64,000 bases of DNA. Origin: Tetradesmus obliquus. Lineage: Eukaryota; Chlorophyta; Chlorophyceae; Sphaeropleales; Scenedesmaceae. Under the pieces are notes generated by a model, which saw only the letters and a list, made by a program, of their open reading frames with translations, made no database searches and was not told where the DNA came from. How positions within the stretch are numbered: the stretch's first letter is position 1; every line of letters begins with the position of its first letter. The stretch covers positions 3,579,001 to 3,643,000 of the forward strand of contig CP126195.1 of assembly GCA_030272155.1 (NCBI GenBank), read 5' to 3'. Of this stretch, positions 48,606-59,163 are shown one piece after another. The translations under genes and the position numbers were made by a program.

Positions 48606-48757
48606 CACGCTGCGGCAGGCAGTGTGCGACGGCAGCAGCATCTGGCAGTGTACAGCATGTGGGGAGCATGTGGGAGTGTGCAGCAGCAGTAGCAGCAGCA
48701 GGCGGGCAGCAAGAACCTGCAGCGCTGAAGAGGACAGTGTTGGCTTCTGAGCGCACT

Positions 48758-48789
<32 letters not shown>

Positions 48790-49329
48790 GCACGACCAGC
48801 AGCTGAGCGACAAGCAGCTGGGGCCGGCTCTGCGGAATCACCACTGGTCCGCCCTCTTAGCGAGCTGCTGCTACTGCAGCAGCAGCAGCAGCAGCAGCAG
48901 CAGGCAGCATGCGGCAGGGGCCGGCCTGTGGCATTGTGCGCAGCAGCGGTGGGCCGACGCAGGAGAGGCTGCAACAATTCTGACGATTGCAGGGTGGATC
49001 AAAGCCCCTGCACACAGCAGTGTAGTGTGCGGCTGTGTGCTTGCAGGCATTGAGGGCCGCCTCCCTATTGTGAGAGGGGGACATTCAGGAAGAGACAGCG
49101 ATGAGAGTGAGGTGATTATGAGTTGCATTAAAAGACATTGCAGTGAAGCATAATGCAACATAATGCGTGCTCAGTGAGGATGAGCATGTCGCCTGTTGTA
49201 TGTATGGGCTTGGAGAGGACATAAACTCCTGCTTGGGGCAGCGTGGTGAGATCGCTTGAGTGGCGAGTGAGTAGCATAGCAGGGGGTCAGCTGACAGCAG
49301 TGGACACCAGCCGATTGCGTGACGTGTCT
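48606..49329. other. Intergenic with CAG-rich stretches
   Basis: No gene seen. CAG tracts occur at about 48763-48787 and 48877-48903. The latter lies in sequence that is otherwise similar in composition to the rhodanese 3' flank. Confidence 0.5.
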
Positions 49330-49445
49330 GGTGTGGTGTAACTGCAACACGTGTGAGTGACAGCCCGAGCTAAGCTGCTTGCAGCTTCCTATTCACCAGG
49401 TGTCTGTGGTGGCGTATGCCGCATGAAGACAGTGTGGAACCCCTC
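49330..49445 (+). mobile_element. Fragment of a non-LTR retrotransposon 3' end, left of the tRNA
   Basis: GAGTGACAGCCCGAGCT(A/G)AGCTG ... GGTGGCGTATGCCGC ... AACCCCTCT matches the segment at about 57785-57875 over roughly 100 bp. That segment belongs to the 3' UTR of the retroelement family described below, so this is an isolated tail fragment. Confidence 0.6.
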
Positions 49446-49549
49446 TGTCTGTCACACGTGAGTGCTTTGCTGGCGATCAAGTCCTCTGGAGTGTCCCAGC
49501 GTGGGCGTTGAGTGTTGCAAAGAGACAGCCGAAACTGTGCAGCAAGCTT

Positions 49550-49561
49550 CAAAAAAGAAAA
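49550..49561 (-). terminator. Pol III terminator of tRNA-Glu
   Basis: On the minus strand, T-runs (TTTTTCTTTTTT) follow the tRNA 3' end within about 6 bases, the usual RNA polymerase III stop signal. Confidence 0.75.
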
Positions 49562-49566
49562 ACTAG

Positions 49567-49639
49567 CTCCCCTGCCGGGACTCGAACCCGGGTCGCGAGG
49601 GTGAAAACCTCGTATGCTAACCGCCTACACCACAAGGGA
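49567..49639 (-). tRNA. tRNA-Glu (anticodon UUC)
   Basis: The minus strand folds as a complete cloverleaf. The acceptor is TCCCTTG paired with CAGGGGA (one G-T pair). The D arm is TGGTGTAGGCGGTTAGCA. The anticodon stem CGAGG/CCTCG encloses loop TTTTCAC with anticodon TTC. The T arm is CCGGG TTCGAGT CCCGG. It is intron-less, with no encoded CCA, and has A-box and B-box (GGTTCGAGTCC) promoters, as expected for a nuclear Pol III gene. Confidence 0.95.
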
Positions 49640-49749
49640 ATCACGCTGCTTTCGACCGGGGGCGAAAGGGAGGATCTGCGCAGATCACCCCTTGAACGTT
49701 CCATAAACGCACAAGTGTTATTTTTCTCAATTTCCCGCCGCTACGCTAC

Positions 49750-49940
49750 GCCTGCAAGGCCATATGTCAAGTTACACACACAGGGAGACTTTCTGGGGTG
49801 AGTCTCCTTGAGTGACAGCCTCCTGTAACAAGCCTCTCTCTCTGCCTGTTTTGCTGAGTCATCTGCGACGTTCCAGATTTTCGGGTGTTCGTTGCAACGT
49901 AGTTGCCTGTGCACACCGTGTAACCCCTCTTCTTCCGCTA
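49750..49940 (+). mobile_element. Retroelement 3' tail copy 1
   Basis: Begins GCCTGCAAGGCCATATGTCA and ends with the shared terminal block (from 49881: TCGGGTGTTCGTTGCAACGT ... GTAACCCCTCTTCTTC). Near-identical copies lie at about 52090-52252 and 57893-58055. This copy carries an internal insertion of CTCCTGTAACAAGCCTCT-like sequence at about 49829-49846. Confidence 0.8.
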
Positions 49941-51035
49941 CGCTAAGCTATATTAGATAAGAGGAGTGGCGTCCTGCAGGCCGATACTGCCTGCCTACGC
50001 AGCTACGCCGGGTCGCCGAAGAGACAGCACAGTTGACAGCCGTGCAGCGCGCAGTGGAAGCCCAGGCAGTCGGCTACAACTTCAGGAAGATGTACTCAGC
50101 AATAGTTTAGTTGTGAGCGCTCGCTGGTACCCAAGCTGGCGCCTGGAGTTGTGTCATGGTCACAGCAGTAGGGCTACAGCAGAAGCAGGCAAGGTGCTGG
50201 TAATGCTCGAGGTGCTGCGGTGCCCTTGCAATCGCCTTTCACCACATGATGTGATTGGCTAGGCAACCCCTTGTGACTGTTGAGCGTGCTGGACTGCTGG
50301 TTCAGTGTCTGGAGTGTCCTTAAATTCCTTCTGCAGGCTGCTGCAGTTGGTGGCCTGCAGCGGCAGCAACGTGTTGCAGATGATGACCCCTGCAACTGCT
50401 GCTATGGATCAGTGGATTGCCTGCCAGTAGTGCTGTCTGGGCAGTGTACTTTATTTGGTTTGTGTCTGCTGCGCGTAGGGAGCAGCAATGTGCTTGCATT
50501 CGCATTGCTGTTCTCACATCAGCCGTTGTCAAATGCATTACGTGTCTGGGCAGCTACCTGGGGCTGTGGTGGTGCCCTTACTTGTGGCGACAGTGTAGCC
50601 ATCTGGTGGAGTTGCTGCATGTAGGTAGCGGTAGGAGTGGTTTTTTTTTTTGTTTTTGTAGGTCAGCTTAGCTAGCCGCAGCGGTAGGAGTGGTTTTCTT
50701 CTTGCTTGGATGTAGTACAGCCTAGTGCTTGTCGTGCAGCAACAGCAGTGTGGTGTTGCAGCCAGGTCTCTGTAAGTGTGTATGCTTGCATGCCCTATCA
50801 TGCCGTGCGCTTGCATGCTTGCTTGCCATGCCATGCTGTTCCTTGGAGGCGGCCACTCCGTTCTGCTGCAGCATTGTGGTCAATTTGCTAGGCGGGCAGT
50901 AAGGCTGCAGACTTGCTGTTCCGTCGTGATGGTGGTGGGGGACGGAGTTGGAATTGAAACCCTACCTGGCTGGTATGATACGCCAGTTCAAGAGGCTGGA
51001 ATTGCCTGGCCCCCATGTGTAACAAACACAAAAGC
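49941..51035. other. Uncharacterised spacer within the retroelement cluster
   Basis: No intact frame or recognisable domain. It contains a T-run at 50640-50657. It may include decayed retroelement 5' sequence, but I cannot show it. Confidence 0.4.
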
Positions 51036-51471
51036 TACGCGGTCCTGTTTGTGTGCCTTTGGGCAGCTCTGCATTTTTCCAGCCATCTTCTCACTGCCCA
51101 AGCTGCGCTCCGCCCCAGGCTGAGCTGCGGCTTGGTGAGCTCAGCCCGCCCGCAATGCAGTTAGTGCATGGCGGCCCTGTGTTCTCTCTGCATTGCTTGC
51201 CGTCACTGACACTGCTGGCAGCACTTTATTTTCCACTTCGCGTATGCGGATACATTTTCTGGGGGCGAACTGTGTGGAGTAAGGAAGGCGGCTGTGCTAG
51301 CATGGCCATATGCCGAAACTTACGCACGGGGGCCATTTCTCTGGGGTTGGGCCTCACATGAGTGACGGCCTGTGCTGAGCTTCCTGCAGTTTTCCTGTGT
51401 TTTCGGGTGTTCGTTGCAACGTAGTTGCCTGTGCACACCGTGTAACCCCTCTTCTTCTTCTGCCGCTACGC
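51036..51471 (+). mobile_element. Retroelement 3' UTR copy 2 (5'-truncated)
   Basis: From about GCGGTCCTGTTTGTGTGCCT to the (CTT)n tail this copy is almost identical over some 430 bp to 53786-54206. Only a few substitutions are visible, for example TATGCGGATACATTTT versus TATGAGGATACACTTT. It includes GTCACTGACACTGCTGGCAG and the terminal block at 51403. Confidence 0.85.
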
Positions 51472-51754
51472 TGTACATCGGTTGGTGTGGGACATGGTCT
51501 GTCTTGCAGCAGTGCATGCTTTTGAGAAAGGCCGCAGGGCAGCGTGGGCTGTGTCAAGTGACCTTGGGGTACCCCAGCTGGTGGAGCAAGTGGCTGTGAG
51601 AGCAGCAGTAGGTGCTTTTTGGGATGCACTTGCGGACTTTGCTGCTACGGCTAGGGTGCCGTCACGGTATAGAAATCGGCTGCTCACACAACAGCCTTTT
51701 ATTGCCTGGCATACTGTGTTGCGTGGCAATGGTTTGTGTGTGGTGCGGCGGTGA
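51472..51754 (+). pseudogene. 5'-truncated LINE copy, last 94 codons of ORF2
   Basis: Translation VHRLVWDMVCLAAVHAFEKG ... GNGLCVVRR stop matches the end of the 704-codon retroelement frame at 54842-56956 (VHRLIWDMVCIAAIHAFEHG ... GNGLRVIRR) with about 80% identity by eye. The copy begins abruptly after the CTT tail and CCGCTACGCT of copy 2, so it is a truncated insertion, not a gene. Its 3' UTR continues to about 52252. Confidence 0.88.
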
Positions 51755-52380
51755 TGGCCTTCTTCTCACTGTGTGTACGTGCTTTCTCTGTGAGCTTCTG
51801 ACCTGCCAGAGCTAGCCGTCTTGCTTTGCAGGAGCTGTGCGTTGCCGTATCGCTGCTGCAACATGTAGTTGTGCGGCCCTTGCAGCAGCTGGCTTGTTCT
51901 CTGCTCTCTCTCCCCAGTTTGTCGCCTCAGACCACCGCCTGCCAGGCTGTGTTGCTGCTGGTGGGTGTTGTTTCTGTGGGTTCAGCCCGCCCGCTGCACT
52001 GCATAAAGTGCAGCTTGCTGTCACTGACACTGTTTACACTAGTCCTGCCTTTGTTTAGCATCAACACTGCGTGTGCTGTGACTGACGGCTTTGCCTGCAA
52101 GGCCATATGTCAAGTTACACACACAGAGAGACTTTCTGGGGTGAGTCTCCTTGAGTGACAGCCTGTTTTGCTGAGTCATCTGCGACGTTCCAGATTTTCG
52201 GGTGTTCGTTGCAACGTAGTTGCCTGTGCACACCGTGTAACCCCTCTTCTTCCGCTACAAGCCTCTTCCTTTGCTGCTGCTCCTGTAACAAGCCTCTTCT
52301 TCTGCACACCGTGTAACCCCTCTTCTTCTTTCCCGCCGCTCTCGTGTAACCCCTCTTCTTCTTCCCCGCTCTTCTAATTT
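51755..52380 (+). mobile_element. 3' UTR of the truncated LINE and tail copy 3
   Basis: Contains the GTCACTGACACTG element (about 52019), the GCCTGCAAGGCCATATGTCA segment and the terminal block at 52198 ending in CTTCTTC. It is followed by several partial repeats of TGTAACCCCTCTTCTTC (about 52287-52375), which read like slipped or re-copied tails. Confidence 0.75.
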
Positions 52381-53784
52381 TACACGCCCTGAGTAAGGCG
52401 TAAAACTGCTCCGGCTTGCTTTGCCCGCCTGGCTCTGGCTAGGCGCGGCCCGCGAGTCGCAAGCGGCGACACAGAAGACTACTGGCAGCTTAATTGGGCT
52501 GCTACTAGGGCAGTCAGTTGCTTAGAGCAGCGGGCAGCGCCTGGCGACAGCACCGAGGCAGCAGCAGTAGCTTCCCGTGTTCCGCTGGTGTCTCCCCTCG
52601 ACACCGCCCATACGGACTCGACTGCTTCTCCTATGAAGGCTGGGGGTTTTGTGGTCAGCCTCGTGGGGCCTTCTCGCCTGCTCTGCGCCTGTGCAGGCTT
52701 GGTGTTGGAACAGTCTGGAAGGTCCACCAGCCCCCACTGTGGTTGACGCCTGGCATGGCGTGCAGCCTTTTCTAGTGAATGCAGTGTCAGTAGTATGGTT
52801 TTCCTGGTGTGCTGCAGCGGGTGGCAGCAGCTGGAAGGCGGTACTCTTGTCGGCAGCAGCAGTAGCAGCTGCAGCAGTAGCAGCGCAGCGCACGTGCGCT
52901 GGCTTGAGTCCTGCAGTGTAGTTGGCAGCATGTGGAGGTGTGGCAGCAGCAGCCCCGTCTTGGGCTAGTTTGAGCTGGTGTTAGTGAGTGGCGGCAGCAG
53001 CATTGTGCAGCGTCTCTCCAGCGCTGAGCTCTTTGTGGCTCGCATGCAGCATTGTCATGCAGTTCTGCTACAGCAGTGTGACAGGGCATGGTGCGCTGCA
53101 GTGCCCGTAGTCATCATGGCGGCTCGCATGTGGCGCCTCGCAACCGCCCGTGCCCCGCCTGATTGCTGATTTGCTGTTTTGGTGGTGGGATCCTGTCTCT
53201 TGGCGGAGCTAGCCGCTTTGAGGCAGGCCGGGGACTACGTGAGCCCTGGCAGCCACGCTGTTTTGTACGTTGTATGATGCTGTGTGTTTGCAGCACAGAC
53301 GTTGGCAAGGGCTACCTTTAGGCTGGTGGTGCTGGTTAGTTGCATGTCTGTGTGTTGACCGCTACACACCTTTATATTCCCCTGATTGCCATGCAGTCTC
53401 CGTGTTGGGGCGGGCCGCCTGCACATCTGTGCCAGCGTGTTTGGGGCGTTTGGTGTGCCTGGGCAGCATGCCTGTTACTGCCTCTGCATCTCTTGTGAGC
53501 TTGGCTCGCACATGGTGTTTGCTGGGCAGCCTTTTGCGTGGTTCTCCTTGTTCTCACCAAAGGCTCTGCATGTTTTGGCCGAGTCTGTCTGTGCCTGTGC
53601 TGCATGCCTTGCCACTGCTTTTGGGGCCATGCCGTGTTTACACTGGCAGCCGAAGGTAGTGCATCATGTTTTGGCGCTGGCGCTGGCATTCTGCACAATA
53701 GTGCCTTGCCTTTGCTATTTGACCTGCCCGTTGGGTGGAAGCTTGTTTGGTCTGCTGAGTGGCTGCTGACAAGCCGCTGTGACA
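52381..53784. other. Uncharacterised stretch, possibly decayed LINE sequence
   Basis: About 1.4 kb between two retroelement copies. Reading frames are short and I recognise no domain. From about 53650 to 53785 a frame reads NSALPLLFDLPVGWKLVWSA and runs into copy 4, which hints at LINE-derived coding sequence, but this is weak. Confidence 0.35.
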
Positions 53785-53785
53785 T

Positions 53786-54206
53786 GCGGTCCTGTTTGTG
53801 TGCCTTTGGGCAGCTCTGCATTTTTCCAGCCATCTTCTCACTGCCCAAGCTGCGCTCCGCCCCAGGCTGAGCTGCGGCTTGGTGAGCTCAGCCCGCCCGC
53901 AATGCAGTTAGTGCATGGCGGCCCTGTGTTCTCTCTGCATTGCTTGCCGTCACTGACACTGCTGGCAGCACTTTATTTTCCACTTCGCGTATGAGGATAC
54001 ACTTTCTGGGGGCGAACTGTGTGGAGTAAGGAAGGCGGCTGTGCTAGCATGGCCATATGCCGAAACTTACACACGGGGGCCATTTCTCTGGGGTTGGGCC
54101 TCACATGAGTGACGGCCTGTGCTGAGCTTCCTGCAGTTTTCCTGTGTTTTCGGGTGTTCGTTGCAACGTAGTTGCCTGTGCACACCGTGTAACCCCTCTT
54201 CTTCTT
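53786..54206 (+). mobile_element. Retroelement 3' UTR copy 4
   Basis: Near-identical to 51036-51471 and ends in the terminal block at 54150 with a (CTT)n tail. The target motif CCGCTCCTTTT follows at 54207-54217. Confidence 0.85.
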
Positions 54207-54217
54207 CCGCTCCTTTT

Positions 54218-54480
54218 ACTGACACTGCTGGCAGCACTTTATTTTCCACTTCGCGTATGAGGATACACTTTCTGGGGGCGAACTGTGTGGAGTAAGGAAG
54301 GCGGCTGTGCTAGCATGGCCATATGCCGAAACTTACACACGGGGGCCATTTCTCTGGGGTTGGGCCTCACATGAGTGACGGCCTGTGCTGAGCTTCCTGC
54401 AGTTTTCCTGTGTTTTCGGGTGTTCGTTGCAACGTAGTTGCCTGTGCACACCGTGTAACCCCTCTTCTTCTTCTTCTTCT
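54218..54480 (+). mobile_element. Retroelement 3' UTR copy 5, flanked by CCGCTCCTTTT repeats
   Basis: Starts within ACTGACACTGCTGGCAG, runs to the terminal block (54416) and a longer (CTT)n tail. The 11-bp sequence CCGCTCCTTTT lies on both sides (54207-54217 and 54481-54491), as expected of a target-site duplication. Confidence 0.85.
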
Positions 54481-54491
54481 CCGCTCCTTTT

Positions 54492-54698
54492 ACATTTTCT
54501 GGGGGCGAACTGTGTGGAGTAAGGAAGGCGGCTGTGCTAGCATGGCCATATGCCGAAACTTACACACGGGGGCCATTTCTCTGGGGTTGGGCCTCACATG
54601 AGTGACGGCCTGTGCTGAGCTTCCTGCAGTTTTCCTGTGTTTTCGGGTGTTCGTTGCAACGTAGTTGCCTGTGCACACCGTGTAACCCCTCTTCTTCG
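54492..54698 (+). mobile_element. Retroelement 3' UTR copy 6, flanked by CCGCTCCTTTT repeats
   Basis: Starts at ACATTTTCTGGGGGCGAAC, a shorter truncation than copy 5, and ends with the terminal block (54643) and CTTCTTCG. CCGCTCCTTTT flanks it at 54481-54491 and 54699-54709. Confidence 0.85.
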
Positions 54699-54719
54699 CC
54701 GCTCCTTTTGTTGGACAAG

Positions 54720-54813
54720 TCATCTGCGACGTTCCAGATTTTCGGGTGTTCGTTGCAACGTAGTTGCCTGTGCACACCGTGTAACCCCTCTTCTTCTTTT
54801 TTCCCGCCGCTTC
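54720..54813 (+). mobile_element. Retroelement tail copy 7 with 14-bp target-site duplication
   Basis: About 94 bp from TCATCTGCGACGTTCCAG through the terminal block (54742) to a pyrimidine tail. TTTTGTTGGACAAG is present at 54706-54719 and again at 54814-54827, an exact 14-bp duplication. It is among the shortest truncated insertions in the window. Confidence 0.88.
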
Positions 54814-54827
54814 TTTTGTTGGACAAG

Positions 54828-56956
54828 CACTGCTGTGCTTTTTGAAGCAGCGAGGTATTGGCATAGTGGCAGCTACCCAGCAGCTGGCAGCAACACAGTA
54901 TGCTGATGATGCTGAGGCGTTTCTGCTGTCACTTGCTGAGGCACCTACATTCATGACATGCATGGACGATTTTGCCAAGGCCTCTGGCCAGCGTCTGAAC
55001 CCCACCAAAACACGTTTACTGCATATAGGGCAGCAGCCAGAACAGGCAGCTGCGCCAAGGGGGGCAGCACCAGCGTTAGGAGATCTGCAGGTGGTGGCCA
55101 AGGCAAAATCCCTAGGCGTGTTCTTTGACCAGCATGGCAAGAGCAGTGTGAACTGGGATGGTAGGATGGAGATTGTACGGCACCGCATGCAGAACATCAG
55201 CCGCATCTCCAAACTATCGGCTTTTGGTAGGGCTTTCGCTGCTAATGCTTATGCTTTATCCACCTTACTGTATGCAGCCCAGTTTGCTGGTCATTTGCCT
55301 GCTGAGGTTACCAGTAAACTGAGCACATGGACAGCAGCACTGATTGATGCTGGCCTAGGTCCTGAAGATGACCTTCGCAGGACCCCGGGTATCCCTGGGG
55401 ATTGCATGGCAGCACACCCCACGCGTGGGGGTTTTGGATTGTTGCCGGTCCACCATCATCTGTTTTCGCGGTGGGCTTGTGAAGCATTGCCGTTCCTGCA
55501 AGGCAGTACTGTGCCTTGGGTGGCAGTTGCACGGCAGTTGTGGCATTGTTGGGCTGCCAATACAGACTTGTTCATGCGTACCACTGGTAGCAGCCCTTGG
55601 GGTTTGCTGTTGTGTGGCCGCCAATACTTATTCCCTTCTGCTCCTGCGGATGTGTGCCTTCCCTCTGCACTACATGCGTTTGCCGTAGGGTTACGGGCTC
55701 TGCCCCCGCTGCGGCACGTTGGTACAGCACCTTTGGATGTGGCAGAGCTGTGTTGGCATGCGCCGCTGTGGAGCAATCCCATTTTCACTGCACCACAGGT
55801 TTGGGAGTGGTTTGGCCAGCAGCGGACGGTTGCTGTTGGTCTTGAAAATGTGGTTGCCTGTGGCCTTCTGCAGCTGCCAAAACTGCAGACTCTGGGTCAG
55901 GCAGTGGTGCTTTCTTCTGAATTGGAGCGAGTGTGTACGTTGCCAGGACTCCCAGCCCGACGTGCAGCATATGAACGTGAGATATGGGGTCCGTGGTTGA
56001 GCAGCAAGCCGCAGTATGCTGACAGGCAAACAGCCTGTGACCATATGCAAGCATTGCTAGCACTCGTTCCACAACAATGGGTTGTTGCAGCACGTGCTCA
56101 TCTGACTGCGGCTTATGCTGCTGGTGAAAGCACAGCGCAGCTATCCACAGTTTCAAATCATGACATTTTGATTACGCGAGAGGCGTTGTGCACTGAGTTG
56201 GGCTGGCAGCACCCAGGCGGTGATGCTGCCAGAGTTGTACGTTTGCGTGCCCTGACTGTTGCTGTTGCAACTCAGCTGCAGCGTCTTTCTGCACATGATG
56301 CAATTGCTCCTCGACACGCTGCCTTTTTCAACAGTGTTAGAACATTGGACAGCCTGCCTGTAGGAACACAGCTGCCTGCTGTGCAGCTGGTTTTGAGTCG
56401 GTGGTGGCGGGTTAGGGTTGCTAACACCTACAAGGAGGCAGCTTGGCGCCTGGCCTTGAATGCCTTCCCAACTGCGCAGCGAATGCAGCTGGCGACGGGT
56501 TGTGCAGCATGTTCAGCAGTGGGGCCAGGCGTGGAGCATCACTTTTGGACATGTCCAGTAGCTGTTGCTGTACGTGAGGAAGTGACAAGTCAACTTAGGG
56601 CTTGCCATATGTTGGCAGCAGGTGAAAGTCTGCCATGTAGAGCACTGTGGTTGGCATGTACCCCTAACCATGATGTACACCGACTGATATGGGACATGGT
56701 CTGTATAGCAGCTATACATGCATTTGAGCATGGTCGCCGGGTGGCATGGGCAGTGTCCCACAGACTAAACGTGCCTGTGCTTGTGGAGCAAGTAGCAGTA
56801 CGAGCGGCAGTTGGCAGTTTTTGGGATGTACTTGCTGATTTTGCTGCTACAGCTAGGGTACCTAGTCGTTACAAAAACCACCTGCTCACACGACAGCCGT
56901 TTATTGCTTGGCACACTGTGTTACGTGGCAATGGCTTACGTGTGATCCGCAGATGA
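54828..56956 (+). mobile_element. 5'-truncated LINE: C-terminal half of the reverse transcriptase and post-RT region
   Basis: An open frame of 704 codons (54842-56956) with no internal stop begins inside the RT palm. The catalytic YADD motif is at codons 20-23, preceded by GIGIVAATQQLAATQ, the region around RT motif C. Motif D/E-like sequence follows (LNPTKTRLL, LGVFFDQHG). Near the end is the CCHC knuckle common to LINE ORF2 proteins, C-x2-C-x8-H-x4-C at codons 554-571 (CAACSAVGPGVEHHFWTC). The endonuclease and RT fingers are missing, so this copy cannot be autonomous. The intact frame suggests a fairly recent insertion or an active relative elsewhere. A host gene derived from it is possible but not supported. 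Confidence 0.9.
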
Positions 56957-57189
56957 GACCTGTGCATATGCATGTCTATGCATGCTCTATCCTCCTCCTA
57001 TACTTATCACATTTGGCAGGTGTTGTAGGATCCTTACATGTCTGCTGCAACATGCAGCCATGACTGACCCTCAACAGACAGCCTGCCTTCAGAATGCTGC
57101 CTTGCCATGATTTGCCTAATCAAATCAGCGGCTTGAGTTCAGCCTGCCGTACTGTACTGCAATATGTATAGTGTGCTGTCACTGACACT
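56957..57189 (+). mobile_element. 3' UTR of the LINE, first part
   Basis: Non-coding, ending near GTGTGCTGTCACTGACACTG, the same CACTGACACTG element found in the other copies. The UTR resumes at about 57683 after a nested insertion. Confidence 0.7.
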
Positions 57190-57682
57190 GATTAGAAAAG
57201 TGCATTCATGTTCGGACACGAAAACTTTTTGATTTTCGAAGAACAACTGAGGTTGTTGAGGATGAGTTTCATATGGTCTTTGAGTGCCCTTTCTATGCAC
57301 CAGTCCGCGAGCGATTTGCTATGTTGTTCGAACCCTTCGGGGACTCGTCACAAACATGGGCTACTATTGCTGGTTGTCACCCAGCAGGCGATGACATGAT
57401 CACTTTTATGAAGCAGGCACCTGCTTTGGTGGCCGCTTTTGTGCACTGCTGCTATCTGATGCGGTGTCACCCGGACACTGATCCTGAGATCCTTCTGTCC
57501 TCTCAGGCTATTGCTCAAGCTATTGATGATGCTGATGAGTTTTTTTCTGCGTTGTCGTCTGACGGTTTGGACGATGATGAGTTGTTCTTCGATGTTTCCT
57601 CCCCCTATGAGCCTCTCGTTGGCTCCTGACTGGGGTTCCCACTCCTCGTTGAGTGGAGCATGTAATGTAATGTAATGTAATG
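57190..57682 (+). mobile_element. Nested fragment of a second LINE family with (TGTAA)n tail
   Basis: A frame ending at 57629 reads EVVEDEFHMVFECPFYAPVR, the H-x4-C half of the ORF2 zinc knuckle in a different LINE family, followed by an acidic C-terminus and a stop. After about 30 bp it ends in four TGTAA-type units (57660-57682). It interrupts the 3' UTR of the first LINE. It is severely 5'-truncated and not autonomous. The exact left junction, between 57180 and 57240, is not clear. Confidence 0.82.
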
Positions 57683-58070
57683 TTTGATTGCACCAGAATT
57701 GCGTGTGATGGGAGAGACGGTTATGCGTGCATGACCAAAGTTGATCTCACACACAGAGGTTTTTCATGGGGTTGAACCTCATTTGAGTGACAGCCCGAGC
57801 TGAGCTGTCTGCAGCTTCAAATCCTTTCAGGTGTTAGTGGTGGCGTATGCCGCGTGAGTACACCAGTGTAACCCCTCTCTCTCTCCGCTTCTTTTGCCTG
57901 CAAGGCCATATGTCAAGTTACACACACAGAGAGACTTTCTGGGGTGAGTCTCCTTGAGTGACAGCCTGTTTTGCTGAGTCATCTGCGACGTTCCAGATTT
58001 TCGGGTGTTCGTTGCAACGTAGTTGCCTGTGCACACCGTGTAACCCCTCTTCTTCTTTTCCCGCCACTTC
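57683..58070 (+). mobile_element. 3' UTR of the LINE, second part, plus tail copy 8
   Basis: GGGGTTGAACCTCATTTGAG resumes the 3' UTR (compare GGGGTTGGGCCTCACATGAG in copies 2, 4, 5 and 6) and ends AACCCCTCTCTCTC at about 57880. A second tail follows at once (57893-58055), beginning GCCTGCAAGGCCATATGTCA and ending in the terminal block at 58001. Confidence 0.78.
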
Positions 58071-59130
58071 GTCTTCCATCTGGATTTACACGCATTTCCG
58101 ACTAGCTGTCTGGCTACAACCGCCCCATTTGGTCTAGTTTAACTGATAGCAAGCTTTTACAAACATGTTGGCAACCTGTCATCTGTCTGTGTCGCGGCGT
58201 GCGCGGCACGCACACACGGATGCAACGCATGACTCCTCGGGTGTTCGTTTCAAGTTGGCTTGTGCACACTATTCAACCCCTGGTGTTATGATGTAACCCT
58301 GTCTTTGACGCCATGGACATTGGGACCCTGAATTGTACTCACCACAACACAGAAGAAGACTCGCGCACACAGATGCTGCAGCAGTTCTGTGCGTCACACT
58401 GCAATGAGAGCAAATGCAACCTCTCTGTCAACATGTCGCATTTCGCTTGACGCCATTGCTGCCGGACTGCTTTGCCTGCATGACAGCCCACTTGGAGCCT
58501 CATTGATGAGACTATCAGCGCGCTGGGGGCTCCTAGGAGACCAGGCCTGGTCCAGCATCGCTTGAAGGTACGTAATGCATTTCTACTGTGGTCCTTTGGG
58601 GTTCAGGAGCCGTACAATTTCATCCTTGTGCATGTGATGTCGATACTGTTCTTACGGTGTCAGTATCCGATGCGATAGTGAGTCACTGCTGCACATGGCA
58701 TGTGCCAGGAGGCGGAGCGGGCCCCTCCTGGCCCAGCGGCTGGGTTGCTAGTGACGCACTGCGGATGCGACCGTGTGCACTTACATGTGGTGCACTGCAA
58801 CTGGCAGTTTGTTTCCTCCATGTGAACGTGCCTTCCTCGATGCCCCAGTACAGAAAGGAAGCCATCTGAAGCCATCATGGCACACATAAGTTATGTTACA
58901 TCAGTTCGTACGCCAGCTGGCATACATGCATCCAGCATGCCTGCTAACAGGCTTGTGGCTACACCTGCCAGGAAGCTGAACTTTAGCTTGGTGACCAAAG
59001 CCGCTATGCTATAGCATAATCGTGTTGTACTGCGCGCCAGCCATCTGTGACATTTGCTGAGTGGCCGGCACGCAGCAACATGCATCAAGGAAGGCAGCGA
59101 GGAGCAGCAGCAGCAGCTGTCGTCGTATGG

Positions 59131-59163
<33 letters not shown>

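Noticed and set aside
54842..56956. Host gene interpretation of the 704-codon open frame
   Set aside because: It begins inside the RT palm, has YADD and a LINE-type CCHC knuckle, is preceded by retroelement tails, and a truncated paralogous copy exists at 51472-51754.
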